Origin: Megaustenia siamemsis
Lineage: Eukaryota; Mollusca; Gastropoda; Stylommatophora; Ariophantidae
DNA length: 64,000 bases
Reading direction: 5' to 3'
NCBI GenBank assembly: GCA_032433765.1
Contig: JAVIAB010000160.1
Location: 31,168,121-31,232,120, forward strand
Every line of letters starts with the position of its first letter. The stretch's first letter is position 1. The notes under the pieces are model-generated. The model saw only the letters and a program-made list of their open reading frames with translations, ran no database searches and had not been told where the DNA came from. The position numbers and the translations under genes were made by a program. Positions 44,816 through 57,084 of the stretch are shown here, in pieces.

Positions 44816-44939
44816 AAGAGTTAAGATTGCTGGTCCAAGAACTTACATAATGTTCCAGATAATGAAAGGATTTTTCGTTTTTATGAACATAACTAAAAGA
44901 CTGCATTAAGAAAGTGCAGTATTGAGGTTATTGCAAGTG

Positions 44940-45330
44940 CTCTATTTTTGCTTTCTTCTGCCATCATGACTCATTCAGGCTGGATTTCCTGATGTTTAAA
45001 ATGAAAATCAGATTCTCTTTCAAGGTAGCGGGCATGGCCACTTTTCTCCCCTGAAGTCTTTGTACAGAGGACTGTAATGTAGAATGGGTTATTCTGTCAC
45101 ATCTATTAGGGGGCAGTGGCACAGTCTGATGGCACCTATCTAGAGTTTGGAGTACATGTGGTGTCACTTTCTGCTGTGATTAATGTGGGGGCAGTGTATA
45201 ATAACTTGGTCTTTCCTTGAGAGTTGATAACTGCCATCCTCTTTCATATTTTGGGTGGTCTTCGCATGGATCATGTCCTTGCATCCTGCACAGAGATTTG
45301 TTTGCTTAAATGCCTAACAGTCTTTCGTTC
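44940..45330 (-). mobile_element. LINE fragment, region after RNase H (decayed)
   Basis: The - strand contains KVTPHVLQTLDRCHQTVPLP, then ITHSTLQSSVQRLQG and ATLKENLIF, with the order seen in the other tails of this type. It is heavily mutated. Confidence 0.5.
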
Positions 45331-45682
45331 ATCTGGTTAGCTCATTATATGGTCTAGGTTCATGTGCAGTCCAAGTGATTGCTCTATGGAATGATTAGAA
45401 TTATACTAGAAAAATCTATTTTCACTGTGTTTTTGTGTACCCTATTAAAATGTCTTATTTTTAATGTAAGGGGTTGTTGGTCACTTTACTTCTTATTAAA
45501 TGGTGTAGCGGCTTAAAAAGGGTTGGGAATCGCTGGTCTTCTTCTGGTAGTTTTACTCCTTCTTTGACTAGTTTATCTGAAGGTCATTTCCTTGTAAATT
45601 GCATCAATGATGGTATCTATAGAATCCCTTTATTTTGTGTTTGTTGGCAGAAATTTAATTTCTTAGTTTACACATTTCCCAG

Positions 45683-45832
45683 GCAAACCACATCAATGAA
45701 GTTTGCCAAGCTAGTGAAAATAGAGGCCCATCATCGGATGAGCTGCAAGAGCAACTTGTTCAAAAAATGGAGAATGCCCTGAGAAATAGGGAAGAGCAAC
45801 TGAAGGGCTTGCAGGAGAGACTGTCTGAGCAT
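45683..45832 (+). CDS. Stathmin, coding exon 5 (extra helix module 2)
   Basis: Fifty codons in phase 0-0 encode ANHINEVCQASENRGPSSDE, then LQEQLVQKMENALRNREE and QLKGLQERLSEH. The acceptor is TTTCCCAG at 45675-45682 and the donor CAT|GTGAGT at 45833. It is the third helix module. QEQLVQKMENALRNREEQLKGLQERLSEH aligns with the ends of exons 3 and 4, and ANHINEV aligns with the start of the last exon (ENRIKEV). A GPSS stretch early in the module should break the helix, acting as a linker before the next tubulin-contact segment. Skipping it keeps the frame. Confidence 0.95.
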
Positions 45833-46064
45833 GTGAGTTTATTATTGTCTGCTTAGTTTAAATGAATTGTATTTAGTGTTGGCAGTTTAGTGGTTACTAT
45901 ACTGATTAAAGGAAATTGAAGCGCTCAAATAAAGTATTACTTTTTTTTAGTTAGTAAACTGTACTGCTGTATAAACAAATCTAGATTCAAAATGTTAATA
46001 TGAGAAATTATATGTCATACATAAGTTAAGAGGATCATAATTTAACTTATATCTATCAGCCTTT

Positions 46065-46240
46065 CGAACCGTAATCGGCCCAGAAGGCATAGATGCAGAT
46101 ACTTTTTCCGTTTCAAAATTTTCTTTCTAGCAATCTTAATCCTTGCAAAGCTATTTTATCAAATCTCGCCATTTGCCTCTGTTCTGTGAAAGCATCTTGA
46201 TCTCATTGAGGTAGCCAATATTGCTGCCTTTCCATAAATT
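46065..46240 (-). mobile_element. LINE-D 3' tail fragment
   Basis: The left edge shows CCTTTCGAACCGTAATCGGCC and the body contains TATTTTATCAAATCTCGCCA and TCTGTTCTGTGAAAGCA. These are the LINE-D 3' end in reverse, with substitutions. Confidence 0.7.
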
Positions 46241-46529
46241 ATAGTCCCATGTGTAATTTTTCCAGAAGTGGTGGCCTAGACAAATATTCACAGTCAGACT
46301 TTGCGGAAGGGAATTCTGTATTTGATGTCACGACTTCAAGAAGCTATTGTAAAGGATTTAAAGAGCTGGTGTTCCGGTGTGGATGTTGTGTTCTTAGACC
46401 TTCTCTGGGACATGAGACATTGACTGAGTAAGGTCCGAATAAAATCAGTGAGAACACCGTTATAATTACAGTCTATGTGATTTAGGAGACGATATGAACT
46501 AGTGGATCTCAAATTTTTAAACAGTAAAG

Positions 46530-46765
46530 ATTCTCTTCATGCCTTGCTAGGTGATGTGTTAGTGACCACATTTTTCTATAACCACGGCACATTTGGGTGA
46601 TGTGGTTGGTATCACTTCCAAGAAAAATCTCGTGTCCATTTTTAGATGATAGGCCACGCCGCCATGTTGGTCCAAACAACAAAAAAACAGCCACTTCTGG
46701 GGGCCATACTCCAGCTGATCAGAAACCAAGCATGCTAGCCACTCAGCCTCCAGTGTGCATATGAA
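46530..46765 (-). mobile_element. Diverged SINE1 copy
   Basis: In reverse order it retains TTAGTGACCA, GATGTGGTTGGTAT, CCAAGAAAAATCTCGTG and a degenerate head near GCTAGCCACTCAGCC. It is an old copy within the last stathmin intron. Confidence 0.55.
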
Positions 46766-47171
46766 CAAGATGAAATATGACCTTAAGATGAAGCGACAGC
46801 TTCAGGGAAACAAATTTATGGCAAATGAGTGATTGCCAAATGGATGTGAGCTAGAATTGTTTATCTCTATACAGAATTACACAAAAGTGTATTGATGTGT
46901 GCTGAAACATGATCCAAAGTTCTTGTAGTATTCACACTCATATGTCATGTTCAAAATGTCCCAGCTTTTTGTGTGGGGGTGATGAACGCAGGCTACATTG
47001 TGCTTAGATTATTTTAATATCAAAGTGAAGATGCTACCAGACCCTTCACTTACTACAACCAGCCACTAGGAATTTGTCTTGTTGAAAAGATATTTTTGTT
47101 TTGATTCAGTTTAATGTTTTTCACATGAAATGAACTTATTAAAATAACGTCTGTACGTTCTTGTGCTGTAG

Positions 47172-47237
47172 GAAAACCGCATCAAGGAAGTTCAACGGAA
47201 GAAGCTGACATCTGAAACTGATACTGAAACTGTGTAG
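47172..47237 (+). CDS. Stathmin, last coding exon
   Basis: The acceptor TGCTGTAG ends at 47171. Twenty-one codons ENRIKEVQRKK, then LTSETDTETV, and TAG at 47235-47237. ENRIKEVQRKK corresponds to DKHIEEVRKNKE at the same place in vertebrate stathmin, after which the protein ends in an acidic, hydroxyl-rich tail. The final protein, joined from 24207, is about 248 residues against about 149 in vertebrate stathmin-1. The difference is accounted for mainly by the two extra modules. Confidence 0.95.
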   Translation, partial: ENRIKEVQRKKLTSETDTETV

Positions 47238-47612
47238 TCACAGGATTCATGGGATTGCATTAGAGAGTACAGAGTCAACTGATGTCTGATTCATTAAACC
47301 ACAGTAGAGATTTACAGCTGGCTGAAGGATGATAAACTATATTGGAAAGTTACAAAGTTGTAAAACCTACTTAACTGTATGTTTTTTGCATGTATAATCA
47401 GTTTGTTTTTGTTTGCCTTGGGTGTATGAAACATGCAGTCTGTGTCGACTTAAAAATTATCATTTACTTAGAAATTGTTGTTAACTTTAAATCTCTAAAT
47501 TTTTGCATGATAAATTCTACGGTGAGTGAGATCTCTGTTAGGTTAATTTTAAAAAAAAAGTGTATTCACATAGTTCATGTTTAAAAATAAACGTTAAATA
47601 TTTATATTAGAG
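47238..47612 (+). other. Probable stathmin 3' UTR
   Basis: It follows the stop codon. The first good poly(A) signal, AATAAA, is at 47586-47591. Another lies near 49948, followed by a GT-rich segment, so a longer 3' UTR is possible. Extent is inferred. Confidence 0.55.
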
Positions 47613-50205
47613 AATTTGTGATTCTCCTGGCTTGTTAGAAATTAGTGTGATTTGTGCTCATTATTGTAGCAATTAGTTGTTTTTGTAAACTCTCTTGAAA
47701 CATAAGTTGGGCACATATCTTCTCATTAAAAAATGTTTGTTTTTTTAATTTATAGTATATTGATACACTCACTGCTATGTAATCTATGTTTGTATGAGAG
47801 CAGGTGCAAATTTGACTCCAGTTTATTTATCAATATTTTCCCAGGAGTGTATAGGAATATTTGAGTTTATATAAACAATTTCATATAGAAATTCAATAGT
47901 TCATTCGAAAATTCCACTTTTTACCTCAAATAGAAATAATCAATAACTGTTATTGGTAGAATTTTTTGTTGGCATTCTTGACGTGAGCTGTAGATATTTT
48001 TACATTGTTACTGGTTCAGAGTGGTGTGATCTAATTCTAGTAATACTTATCTATTGTTAACTGTGTTAATGGTTGCTCTGAAGTTATACCATCATCAACC
48101 TTTCTGCACCTTGTGAAGCACGTGTTTTCAGTTTATTTCATTTGACTATTTTATGCTCATCTTATCAATTATTTCAATATATTTCCTCATATCTCTTCTC
48201 CCTTGTTTTCATATTTTCCTATTTCTTAGTTGATTTGTATTGTGGTGTGATGAATTTAGCTGAATTTTGTCATGTGTATTCTGTCCTGTGCCAGCATCCT
48301 GTCTTCATGTCTGTAACTACTTAATTTTTAAAAAATAATTCTTTCTGTGAACAATTGAGATAATTCATTTTGTACTACCACATCAGCTATTTAAATTTCA
48401 TTGGAGAATGGAACATTTACAAACATGGAATATCACAATGAGATCCAGGTAGTGGTTTTTATTTATGGTTGGTGAAGTGATTAAATAATACTTATGGTAT
48501 ACATGAAGCTATTCTGGTAATATCATCATTGATCTGAGACAGCTTATGTTGCTCTCTAATAGCATCAACTACATCACTATATCAGTTTATAATTAGAAGA
48601 AAGATAAATATCAATACAGTTGCTGTTTTTGTAGATTAAGAAATGCTAATTCTTCCAGCACAGTAATAAATATTGCTATGTTTAATGTTCTCCGAGACTT
48701 TGAATGTTAGATCAGCACACACACCTGTTATTGATTTTCCTCAAGTGAAAGATTTCACACCCATTTGGTGACTGAATTACCATTGGGTACATGAAGGTGT
48801 AGAGTTTTCATACACTTAAATATTATCACAGAGAGCTAAGAATTAAATGAAGAAATGTTATAATAAAGCATAATCAAGAACCCAAATATATTATAATTTA
48901 ATAAAGCCAGGTAAAATTAATGTAACATATTCTTAGAGTGTAATGTCCTGTATATAAAACATGGCAAGGAAAGCAGTTTGGTAAAACGTCAAGAAAATTA
49001 AGGGAAATGATGAGTTTATATGCATGATGCATTTTAAAACAATCATTAAATAGATGTTTATAAATTTAAATAAAAAGAACGGTTATGTATAGAAGCTTGT
49101 TAATACTGAAAGGTATTAGACACCACACAAAGTTGTGTGGTGTTGAGTAGAAGTGTATGGAAGCTATAGTGTTGTGACCGGAAATAGTTTGAGAAATACC
49201 AAGTTAGGAGCCTGGTATGTGACATGAACTGACCAGTTATATTATTGTTAGCAGTTTCTATTGCATTTTTTTTTTTTTTTAAAAAGCATTGGTTGTAATA
49301 TATGTAAATTTAGTGATATCATTGATTCAGATTGCCTGGGAATTTTTTTCCAGTTCATTAATTCCATTATGTTTATAATCAGAATGTTAATCCAATGACA
49401 CTTTTTTTTTTTTTTTTTTTTTTTTGAACCATTTTGATCATTCCCGATCAGTTTGTGAATATATTTGACCCTCATCGAGTACATAATGTGCTATCACCAC
49501 ATCTGCATCCATCATTGATGTTGCCTTATAATGATTAGTTACTAAGAGAAATATATTTTAATCTGCCTTTCATAGCCTGAATTGTGTTCTACAATTTTAG
49601 ACAGTTTCCAGTCGTGTGAACCATATTTCACTGTTAAAACATTTCTTCAGTTGGAGAAACAATTTTAGTCTTGTCTTTCATGCATAAGTTCCTTTTTGTA
49701 GATCATTTTCGATTGTTTTGGTTATCTTTATTTTTACATCATAACTGTGCCAGGTATTTTCTTGACGTGTGAGCTAATTCATTACTTGATAAGTGTTCAG
49801 TGGTAAATATTAAACATGTTATCTACCGTTTCTCTAATTGAATAATATTTTGAATACAAGTTGTTAATTTTCTTACATGGGCTGAATAGCACCTTTGCAT
49901 CTGCTGGATGTGCTGCATGTTATTGTCAAAATTGATGTTAGATCAAAATAAATATTGTTCTCTTGTGCATATTTTACAATCAAATCAGGCTGCTAATATC
50001 AGGATCAAAGTTTAAACATTTCTACAATGGCGCTTTTTTTTTTTTTTTTTTAAAATATGTATTGTTTTTTTTTTTCCCCGTTTTGTCTATTGGTTTTGTA
50101 GTTGATATTAACATTTTATGTAATGGATGCTCATTATAGGACATATATATTTATGTACACTCATACTTGTATGCATACAATAGAAGAATCTAATACAAGA
50201 ATATC
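47613..50205. other. AT-rich DNA after stathmin, nothing recognised
   Basis: It contains T runs at 49266, 49402 and 50035 and short open frames only. It may include a distal stathmin 3' UTR up to about 49.96 kb. Confidence 0.5.
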
Positions 50206-50207
50206 AA

Positions 50208-50380
50208 CCTTTTGAGCCGTAGCCGGCCCATAAGGCATAGACTCATACTCTTTCTCTTATCTAAATTTGTATTCTAGCAGTTTTGAATCCTTGTAAAGAT
50301 CTTTTATCAAATCTCACCACTAGTCTCTGTTCTGTGCAAGCAACCCTATTTAATTGAGGGAGCCGATTCCTGCTGCTAAT
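50208..50380 (-). mobile_element. LINE-D 3' tail fragment
   Basis: It runs from CCTTTTGAGCCGTAGCCGGCC at the left to GAGGGAGCCGATTCCTGCTG at the right, in the LINE-D reverse orientation. A short repeat, TAATACAAGAATAT, flanks it on both sides (about 50190 and 50378) and looks like a target-site duplication. Confidence 0.75.
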
Positions 50381-50399
50381 ACAAGAATATAACGGGACA

Positions 50400-52000
50400 T
50401 AAATTATAAATATTATGATTTATTAATATAGGTAATATATTGCTGTTTAAATTATGGAATTAGCGTATATGTAAAGAACACTTCTTGTACACCTAACAAT
50501 CGCTAGTTTTCATTCAGGCTAGGCATCTATCTGTACATGTTTTTTTTACAAACAGTGATTTCTATTAGCATTTAAAATTTTAATTATTGAAAGTCACGTA
50601 TTATATAGCATTTCACTTCACTGTCCTAAAATGAAAGATATTCGCTTACTGGCTTCAATATTTCCTCATTGTCTGTATATATCTTAATACTCACAATAAG
50701 TCTGAACAGTTATGCCATGGCTATCAGTCACTCCAGAACTCATAATAATAAATATATAGCACATAAGTCTAGCATTTGATGTCATGGAGGTGTTTCTTCC
50801 AGAACAATTGACAATTCACAAATTTGCATAAGCATTGGAGCCTTTTGATCTGCTAGTAGTGCTGGATTCAGTGACCAGCTACTGTACATAGCTGTTTCTC
50901 ACTTACACTTTAGTTCATTTGTGCCTTTCCGGTATAAGTACACATGCACCATCATCTATTATAGAGGGAGCTGTATCTCAAGATAAATGTTGCAGTAAAA
51001 AAATGTTATATTGCACACCCTGAAACTCTCACATTTCGCAATTCAGAGTGGCTTTACAAATTACAACCACTTCAATCAAATATTTTTTAAGAATGAGCAG
51101 AATATATTAAAACTAAACTCCTGATAATTTCATCAATAAACGTTGCTCTAAGATTAGAACTATAATGTTATTTTTTAGACAAAATTAAAAAAAAAAAAAA
51201 AAAAAAACTACATGTAGAACTCTGCTGACAGTTTTGGGTTTATTCATCAGAGCTTAACTTTTATATTTTGAGAGGTTGTTTGCGGATTGCTCGTGTTGGG
51301 CTAGCACTTTTGGGTAAAGTGGTGCAAATTATTCCTTTTATTGGATATACCACATTTATTATTTCTTATTTGAAAACATTATTGCTTTCATTATTTATTT
51401 TCTTATTTCATTACCAGTTAATTTTTTTTTTTTTTTAAAGACTAATAAAATTGTAGATGTACATGTTTGCTTTAGACATTTATATCATTGTAGAAAAGAC
51501 AAAGAGGAAAGTCCTTGATAAACTTTGGTGAGTGTTTAGTGCATGTTGCAATACAGTAGATTTATGTTCATGTTTTGCATTTCATTGCTGATTCATTAAA
51601 GGCTTTCTCATCTAACATTGTCAGCAAATGGCAGTTACTATATAGTCTTGGCTGTTCTGCTTAATTGAAACATTTCATTGGCTAAATAAAATGTTGCAGC
51701 AATACCTGTGTGCTTTTTAATATATATTTTATACTTTTGTATATGGATTACCAGGTTAATAAACTTTATGTGTATTCTGTAATGACTCACTAACTTCCAA
51801 AGCATTACTCTGTCTAAACTTTCAAATGCCTTTCTAACTGAATCTGATATAAAGTGGAGCATATAATTCAAAGCTTTGTTATTATAGTTATGGTAGTTGT
51901 TTGTTCGGTGTTTGATCTATTTTTCCTAAAATCTGTTCATCTTCTAAATGATTCTCTATGACCTCCTTAGTCTCCAGCATGATTTTGCTTAGTATTTTTC
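50400..52000. other. AT-rich intergenic DNA, nothing recognised
   Basis: A and T homopolymers near 51187 and 51424. No coding signal. Confidence 0.5.
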
Positions 52001-52004
52001 CTGA

Positions 52005-52385
52005 TAAAATACAAAAATAGAAAGGTTCCACCTCAGTGTTAAGTCATGGCTGTCAAACATGAAAATGCAAACCTTCATTAATGGATGCTTGCACAATATA
52101 AAAGAATGGAAATGATAGGACAAAAATCTAGTTAGAATTATGGTAAAGTACCAGTCAAATACCAGTTGATAAAGTGATACAATGATAGTACTGGACAGGA
52201 CACATGCTGTGGAAGCCAACTGAGAATATTACATGTCAGGCCCTTTTTTTGGAATCCTCAAGGATAAAGAGAAAGACCAAAATATTCTTGGGGAAGATAA
52301 GGAATGATCTTACAAGAATGGCAAGAACCAGAACGGCTTGGAAAGTGTTGTAGACCTATACTCCACAGGGAGCTGAAAGGAAGAA
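52005..52385 (+). mobile_element. LINE-A 3' fragment (decayed)
   Basis: The + strand retains CCTTCATTAATGGATGCTTG, ATTATGGTAAAGTACCAGTC, GGCCCTTTTTTTGGAATCC and TTGGAAAGTGTTG in the order of LINE-A, with several deletions. It is followed by a 15-G run at 52408-52422. Confidence 0.75.
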
Positions 52386-52407
52386 GAAGATATGGATTAT
52401 AATGATT

Positions 52408-52422
52408 GGGGGGGGGGGGGGG
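52408..52422. repeat. Run of 15 G
   Basis: Uninterrupted G run a short distance after the LINE-A tail. Confidence 0.95.
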
Positions 52423-52737
52423 AAGCTGGTGGGTTGCTAAGATTGGTGAACCAGAACTTTCCAGGTTTTTAGTGACGGCTGAAAGACAGCCTTTGTATGA
52501 GTGTGTGGGGATATAAATAACCAGCTTAATATCATGTGTGAAAGCTTTTACCAAAACAACCAATGTCAAGTAACTGATGAGAAGTACGAGGATATGTATT
52601 ATCACCACCACTGTTATTCATAATTTACTAAGACCGCAAGAATAAACAGCTATTATAAATGAAGATACTCTCAGACCTCATTGTTATAGATAACCAAGTA
52701 TAAACAGCAACGATAAATAATTAAAACAACACTACAG

Positions 52738-52912
52738 ATTTGCTCCCTAAATGCGATAGAGTTACTTGCACAGAACAGAGACAAATGGCTAGATTTGATA
52801 AAATATCTTTACAAGGATTGAAAACTGTTAAGATAAAAAATTTTAGATAAGAGGTAACTGGGTCTATAACCTATGGGCCGGCTACGGCTCGAAAGGTCAA
52901 TAGATAGACGGA
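52738..52912 (+). mobile_element. LINE-D 3' tail fragment
   Basis: It carries GAGTTACTTGCACAGAACAGAGACAAATGG-like sequence, split here from TAAAATATCTTTA, and ends in GGCTCGAAAGGTCAATAGA. Only the last 175 bp are present. Confidence 0.75.
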
Positions 52913-52914
52913 TT

Positions 52915-55820
52915 CAAAATGTGCAAGAATCACAGTATAAAAATTGGTATAGACAAGATAGAAATTGGGATTGTGGCAAGAAAAGAAAGTAGTTTTTCCC
53001 TCAAATAAGTCATGTGCAGAGGAATCGTTCCACAGGTATAAGAGTTCATCTTGTGCTTCATCTTTGATGCTGGCGTCGTCAAGGGTAGCAGAAAACTGAT
53101 TTCTTATCAATGCAGCTGCTGCTGTCAACGCAAATAAATCTGTGCTGACAAGATTTTTTTTTTCTTTGTCCCTTTTATAAAATTTTCATTGTAACTGCAC
53201 CTTAAGCAATTCTTACATGGCAAATTGAGGGAAAAAAATGTCATTTTAATGATCAGAAAACTAAACAGTTCAAAACAGACAGATAAAACAAGTAATTTAA
53301 GTAAAGACTTCTAACTGGTTTATTTTCATTTCTCTTAAAAATAAATGACACAACATTTGAAAATTATCAAAACTATCTGCACAAATTGAAATAATTTCTC
53401 AACAATAAAGCAAACAATAGAACACAGTGTAAATGTCATAATAGGTACTCTAAATAAAAATGATGGCATACAACTAATTATGAATATGAACTGTTACTGA
53501 ATAATTATTTTTAAACAAATGAAGAAAAAACTACCATAAATATGATGAAAGCAGGTGAGACCAACAAATATTTTTTTTAATTGCTGTAGCTGCAATTTAT
53601 TATGGTATGTCTTTAAATAATGTTTGTTAAATAGGTTGCAATTTTGTATACTTTTAAATTATATTTTTTTTTTTTCTGACCAGTGCTTGGAATTATTTGC
53701 ATTAGTTAAGGCACAAGTTCTGTTCATGGCACAGAGAAATTGTGAAATATTAAAGACACAATACTACTAGTGGTATAAAGAATATTGAAGGCATAGCACA
53801 TAAGGCATATTGAGCATCTTAAATATTTAAAGATAATAAACAACTTTACCCACAGAATATCTCACAAAACTACCAAGGGTTTAATATGCTGTGGCAGTGT
53901 TGTTTTTTTCTTCTTTAAAACTTGAAATAAAATAAATTAAAATTGATCTACAAATGCGTTTTGTTGGGACAATTTATTCATGAAGTCGGAAACGTGGGTA
54001 ATATGAGAAATAGCTGAAATAATGGCGATAACATTCTGAAACTCTACAATCGATCCTAGTCATAAAAAAATAACTGATATTTGGCTCATTGACTTGGGTA
54101 AGGGTAATAGCAGCAAGTAAAAGTATCTTTCCCCACACCTCTATATTTAAATACTGTGGCCAAGTCTGATGGAGTTAATTTCTTCATTCCCCTATGCCAC
54201 TATGTTACAGGACACCATTGGCCTTCTAATCATCTCCAAATCAATGTGTTTTCTAAAAAAAAAAAAATGTGAACAGATAAGAAATTAAATGACTAAATAA
54301 TGCAAGCAAACTATAACTAGAGATCATGGGTAAGTATTGTTAAATAACAAGCAAACAAAAATCAATTGCATATTTGAAATAAATTTTAAAACATACAAAT
54401 AAATAATATGGGCATTAAATAAGCTGAATGAATCTTTATATTTGCCTTGTCAATCATTTAACATTGCAAAACTTTCAGAATATTAGAATTGTGGAATGAA
54501 TGGAAAAAGAATGTATGAGAGGAACGATCAGGTGTATGCACAAGTGTGTCAAAGGAATCCTCGTTACATGCACCATTGTTTTCTGTATGAGGCTGAGAAT
54601 GCATGGATATAAATTCACAACAATGGCCATCACAGAGAGAGCACAAATTTGCAAGAGAATTATGGGAGAAACGTGAGATAATATATTGGAGTATAAACTG
54701 GTCCTAGTGTGCAAAAGTACAACAGTATTTAATCAGGAGCTCAGTGCTCACATATAAACAGGTGTCAACAAATTTATATTCCACCATTCTGGGGCACTAT
54801 ATGGAGCAAAACAACTTTCAGATACCATTTATTTGATCTCCGTGACCCATAGGGTGCTGAAACTTCTCTTGTCCTGATTTTCCCCCTAAGTTTGGGCCAT
54901 GTCTGACACTGTCGTTGGAATGTCACAGCTTCTGAATAAATAACCAATGGATGAAGCCTTCTGGATTAGAGCTAGACTCTATATCTGGCAGCTATCAATG
55001 TTTTGTGAATCATATTGTGGGTAAATAATCACACAAACTCCATATAGTACTTAAAACATACATGTGAAATAAAATAACTGTGCACACAAAATTTGTAATA
55101 ATCGATGTGAAAGTTTGCTTGTTTAAGGTGGAAAAATAAGTTCTCAAAACTTTAAAATAATTCACTTTAAGGCAGTGTTTAACAATTATAAATTGTCAAT
55201 AAAACTGACAGAATACATTTGAAATAACAAACAAAAATTGTGTAGATATAGACCTGTTAACAGTCTCACAGCTTTCACAAATATGACATGCAATTGTTTG
55301 GTACAATGTTTACAAAATTGTTACTTGGCTTATTAATACTTCACCGGTCTTTGATTTGTCATAAATATCTACTCTTTCTAGATCAATTTCTAACCTGTTC
55401 TTAATGTTTCTCATTTATTCTCCTTAATCTGTTACTCAAAATTGTTCAGTTGTCTGTAAAGACTAGAAATTTCTTCATATTTATAAAAATTGTGTTACAA
55501 AGTGTAAGGTCTTATATTGATCTCCTGCCAAACAATATGTGAATGGCGATATCAAATAAAAATTAATATATTTTAACTCAAATGTCAAATCTGCATATCA
55601 GAAATAAAATCCTTACCCAAAAACAGCATTTATCACCATTCTTGTACATTATAAAATGGACCAGTAGAATACTTCAAAACTATGTTTTATTGTTGGCTTA
55701 GTTTTCATTCACACACTAAGTGACCAAAGCATTTATGATTAAACACATCAAAGAATTAACTCTTTTATACAGGAGCAATATCCTTGTCAATTCAAAAATA
55801 TGTTCAAATATTATCGAGTT
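52915..55820. other. AT-rich intergenic DNA, nothing recognised
   Basis: There are short open frames only, and no mobile-element motif was recognised by eye. Confidence 0.5.
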
Positions 55821-55836
55821 CCATTAACTGAAATTG

Positions 55837-56091
55837 GGAGCCATGACAGCTCAGTGGTTAGTGAACTGGACTACAAAGGACAAGGGGTAGGGTTCGATCC
55901 CAACTGATGGCTTCCGGGTTCACCCAGCCATAAATGGGTACCGGGTTTTTTTCTGGGAAAGTAAAGCAGCACGGGCATAATACCGACCACATCACCCAAA
56001 AAATAATGTGCTGAAGGTCTGTAAAATATAGGGTCACTAACACCATATTTCCCTATACGCCACTTGGCGTGACGGGGGTACTTTACTTACT
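55837..56091 (+). mobile_element. SINE1 copy with 13-bp target-site duplication
   Basis: TTAACTGAAATTG lies at 55824-55836 and 56092-56104. The head has GACAGCTCAGTGGTTAG and GGGTTCGATCCC, the body is well conserved, and the palindrome ACGCCACTTGGCGT precedes the tail TACTTTACTTAC. Confidence 0.92.
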
Positions 56092-56104
56092 TTAACTGAA
56101 ATTG

Positions 56105-56765
56105 ATATTCCCGCTAACCATATCTTCAAGCTGTAAAACAATCACTCTTTAATGAATACTTTGACAAGTTTTAATTTGGGGAGAGGTTACATAATTTTGA
56201 ACTTGATTTTGATATTTCACCATATCAAATCAGATAATTTTACCCAAAGCAGCAAAAATAACCCATAGTTTAATTTCTAGACACAGTTATTTTATGACAA
56301 ACCATAATTACAAACAGTGATGAGTGTGTTTGTAATACACAACAAATGATGATGTCAACAAAGCTCATATTTAGTTTCAAGTTCATGAAAATGATATTAT
56401 AAATAGGTTGTGAGGAACTCCTCAAGGTTAGCTAAACATACCTTAAAAAGATGCATTTACTATTTACATTAAAAAAAAAAAATTTAGATCTTTGTCACGT
56501 GTAACAGCACGAGTAGGCTTTGTTGGTCTCTGGTCTAGCCTGTCAGTTCTGACACCAAATGATAAATGAGTGGAATTAATGCAAATATTGTGAGCTTGTT
56601 CTTAAAGCTTTACAACTAATCACTCTACATAAATGTTTGCTCTACTTGTTCTACTTCTTGTGGTGGTCAAGGAATCATAACTGTATACACATAGCAACGG
56701 GGTGGGGGAACAAACTGCATCATATTCTTATTTAAACTCAGTGAAGCAGAACATGATGATATCCA
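56105..56765. other. Intergenic DNA, nothing recognised
   Basis: AT-rich. No motif was recognised. Confidence 0.5.
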
Positions 56766-56769
56766 AGCC

Positions 56770-57080
56770 GTCAACTGTTGGCTAGGACCAAGACAGCACT
56801 GAGTTGAAAGCAGTCAGCGATCGACAGCTGATAAAAATCCTACTCCACCTCCATGTGGTGGATGGCTCAAGAAACAGGCAACCCAGTCTGGCCAAGCAAG
56901 CAAGAATTGACAGGGAAGGCATGATGATGTTGTATGTTGAAAGGAGCAAATAGCACAGCCTGCTGCTAACCAGGACACAACACATCTACAATCATGTAAC
57001 ATTTTTGGGCAGATGTTGAACAGGAGTAACCATTTGGCTATCAAAAATAAAGAACTGTTGGCCAAATGCATGAAATATAA
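56770..57080 (+). repeat. Copy of an old unclassified dispersed repeat
   Basis: It has the AGCAGTCAG..GATCGACAGCTGATAA start and a CCAAGCAAGCAAGAA word as in the copies at 34740 and 39120. It is the clearest of the three but has no readable protein. Confidence 0.45.
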
Positions 57081-57084
57081 AAAA

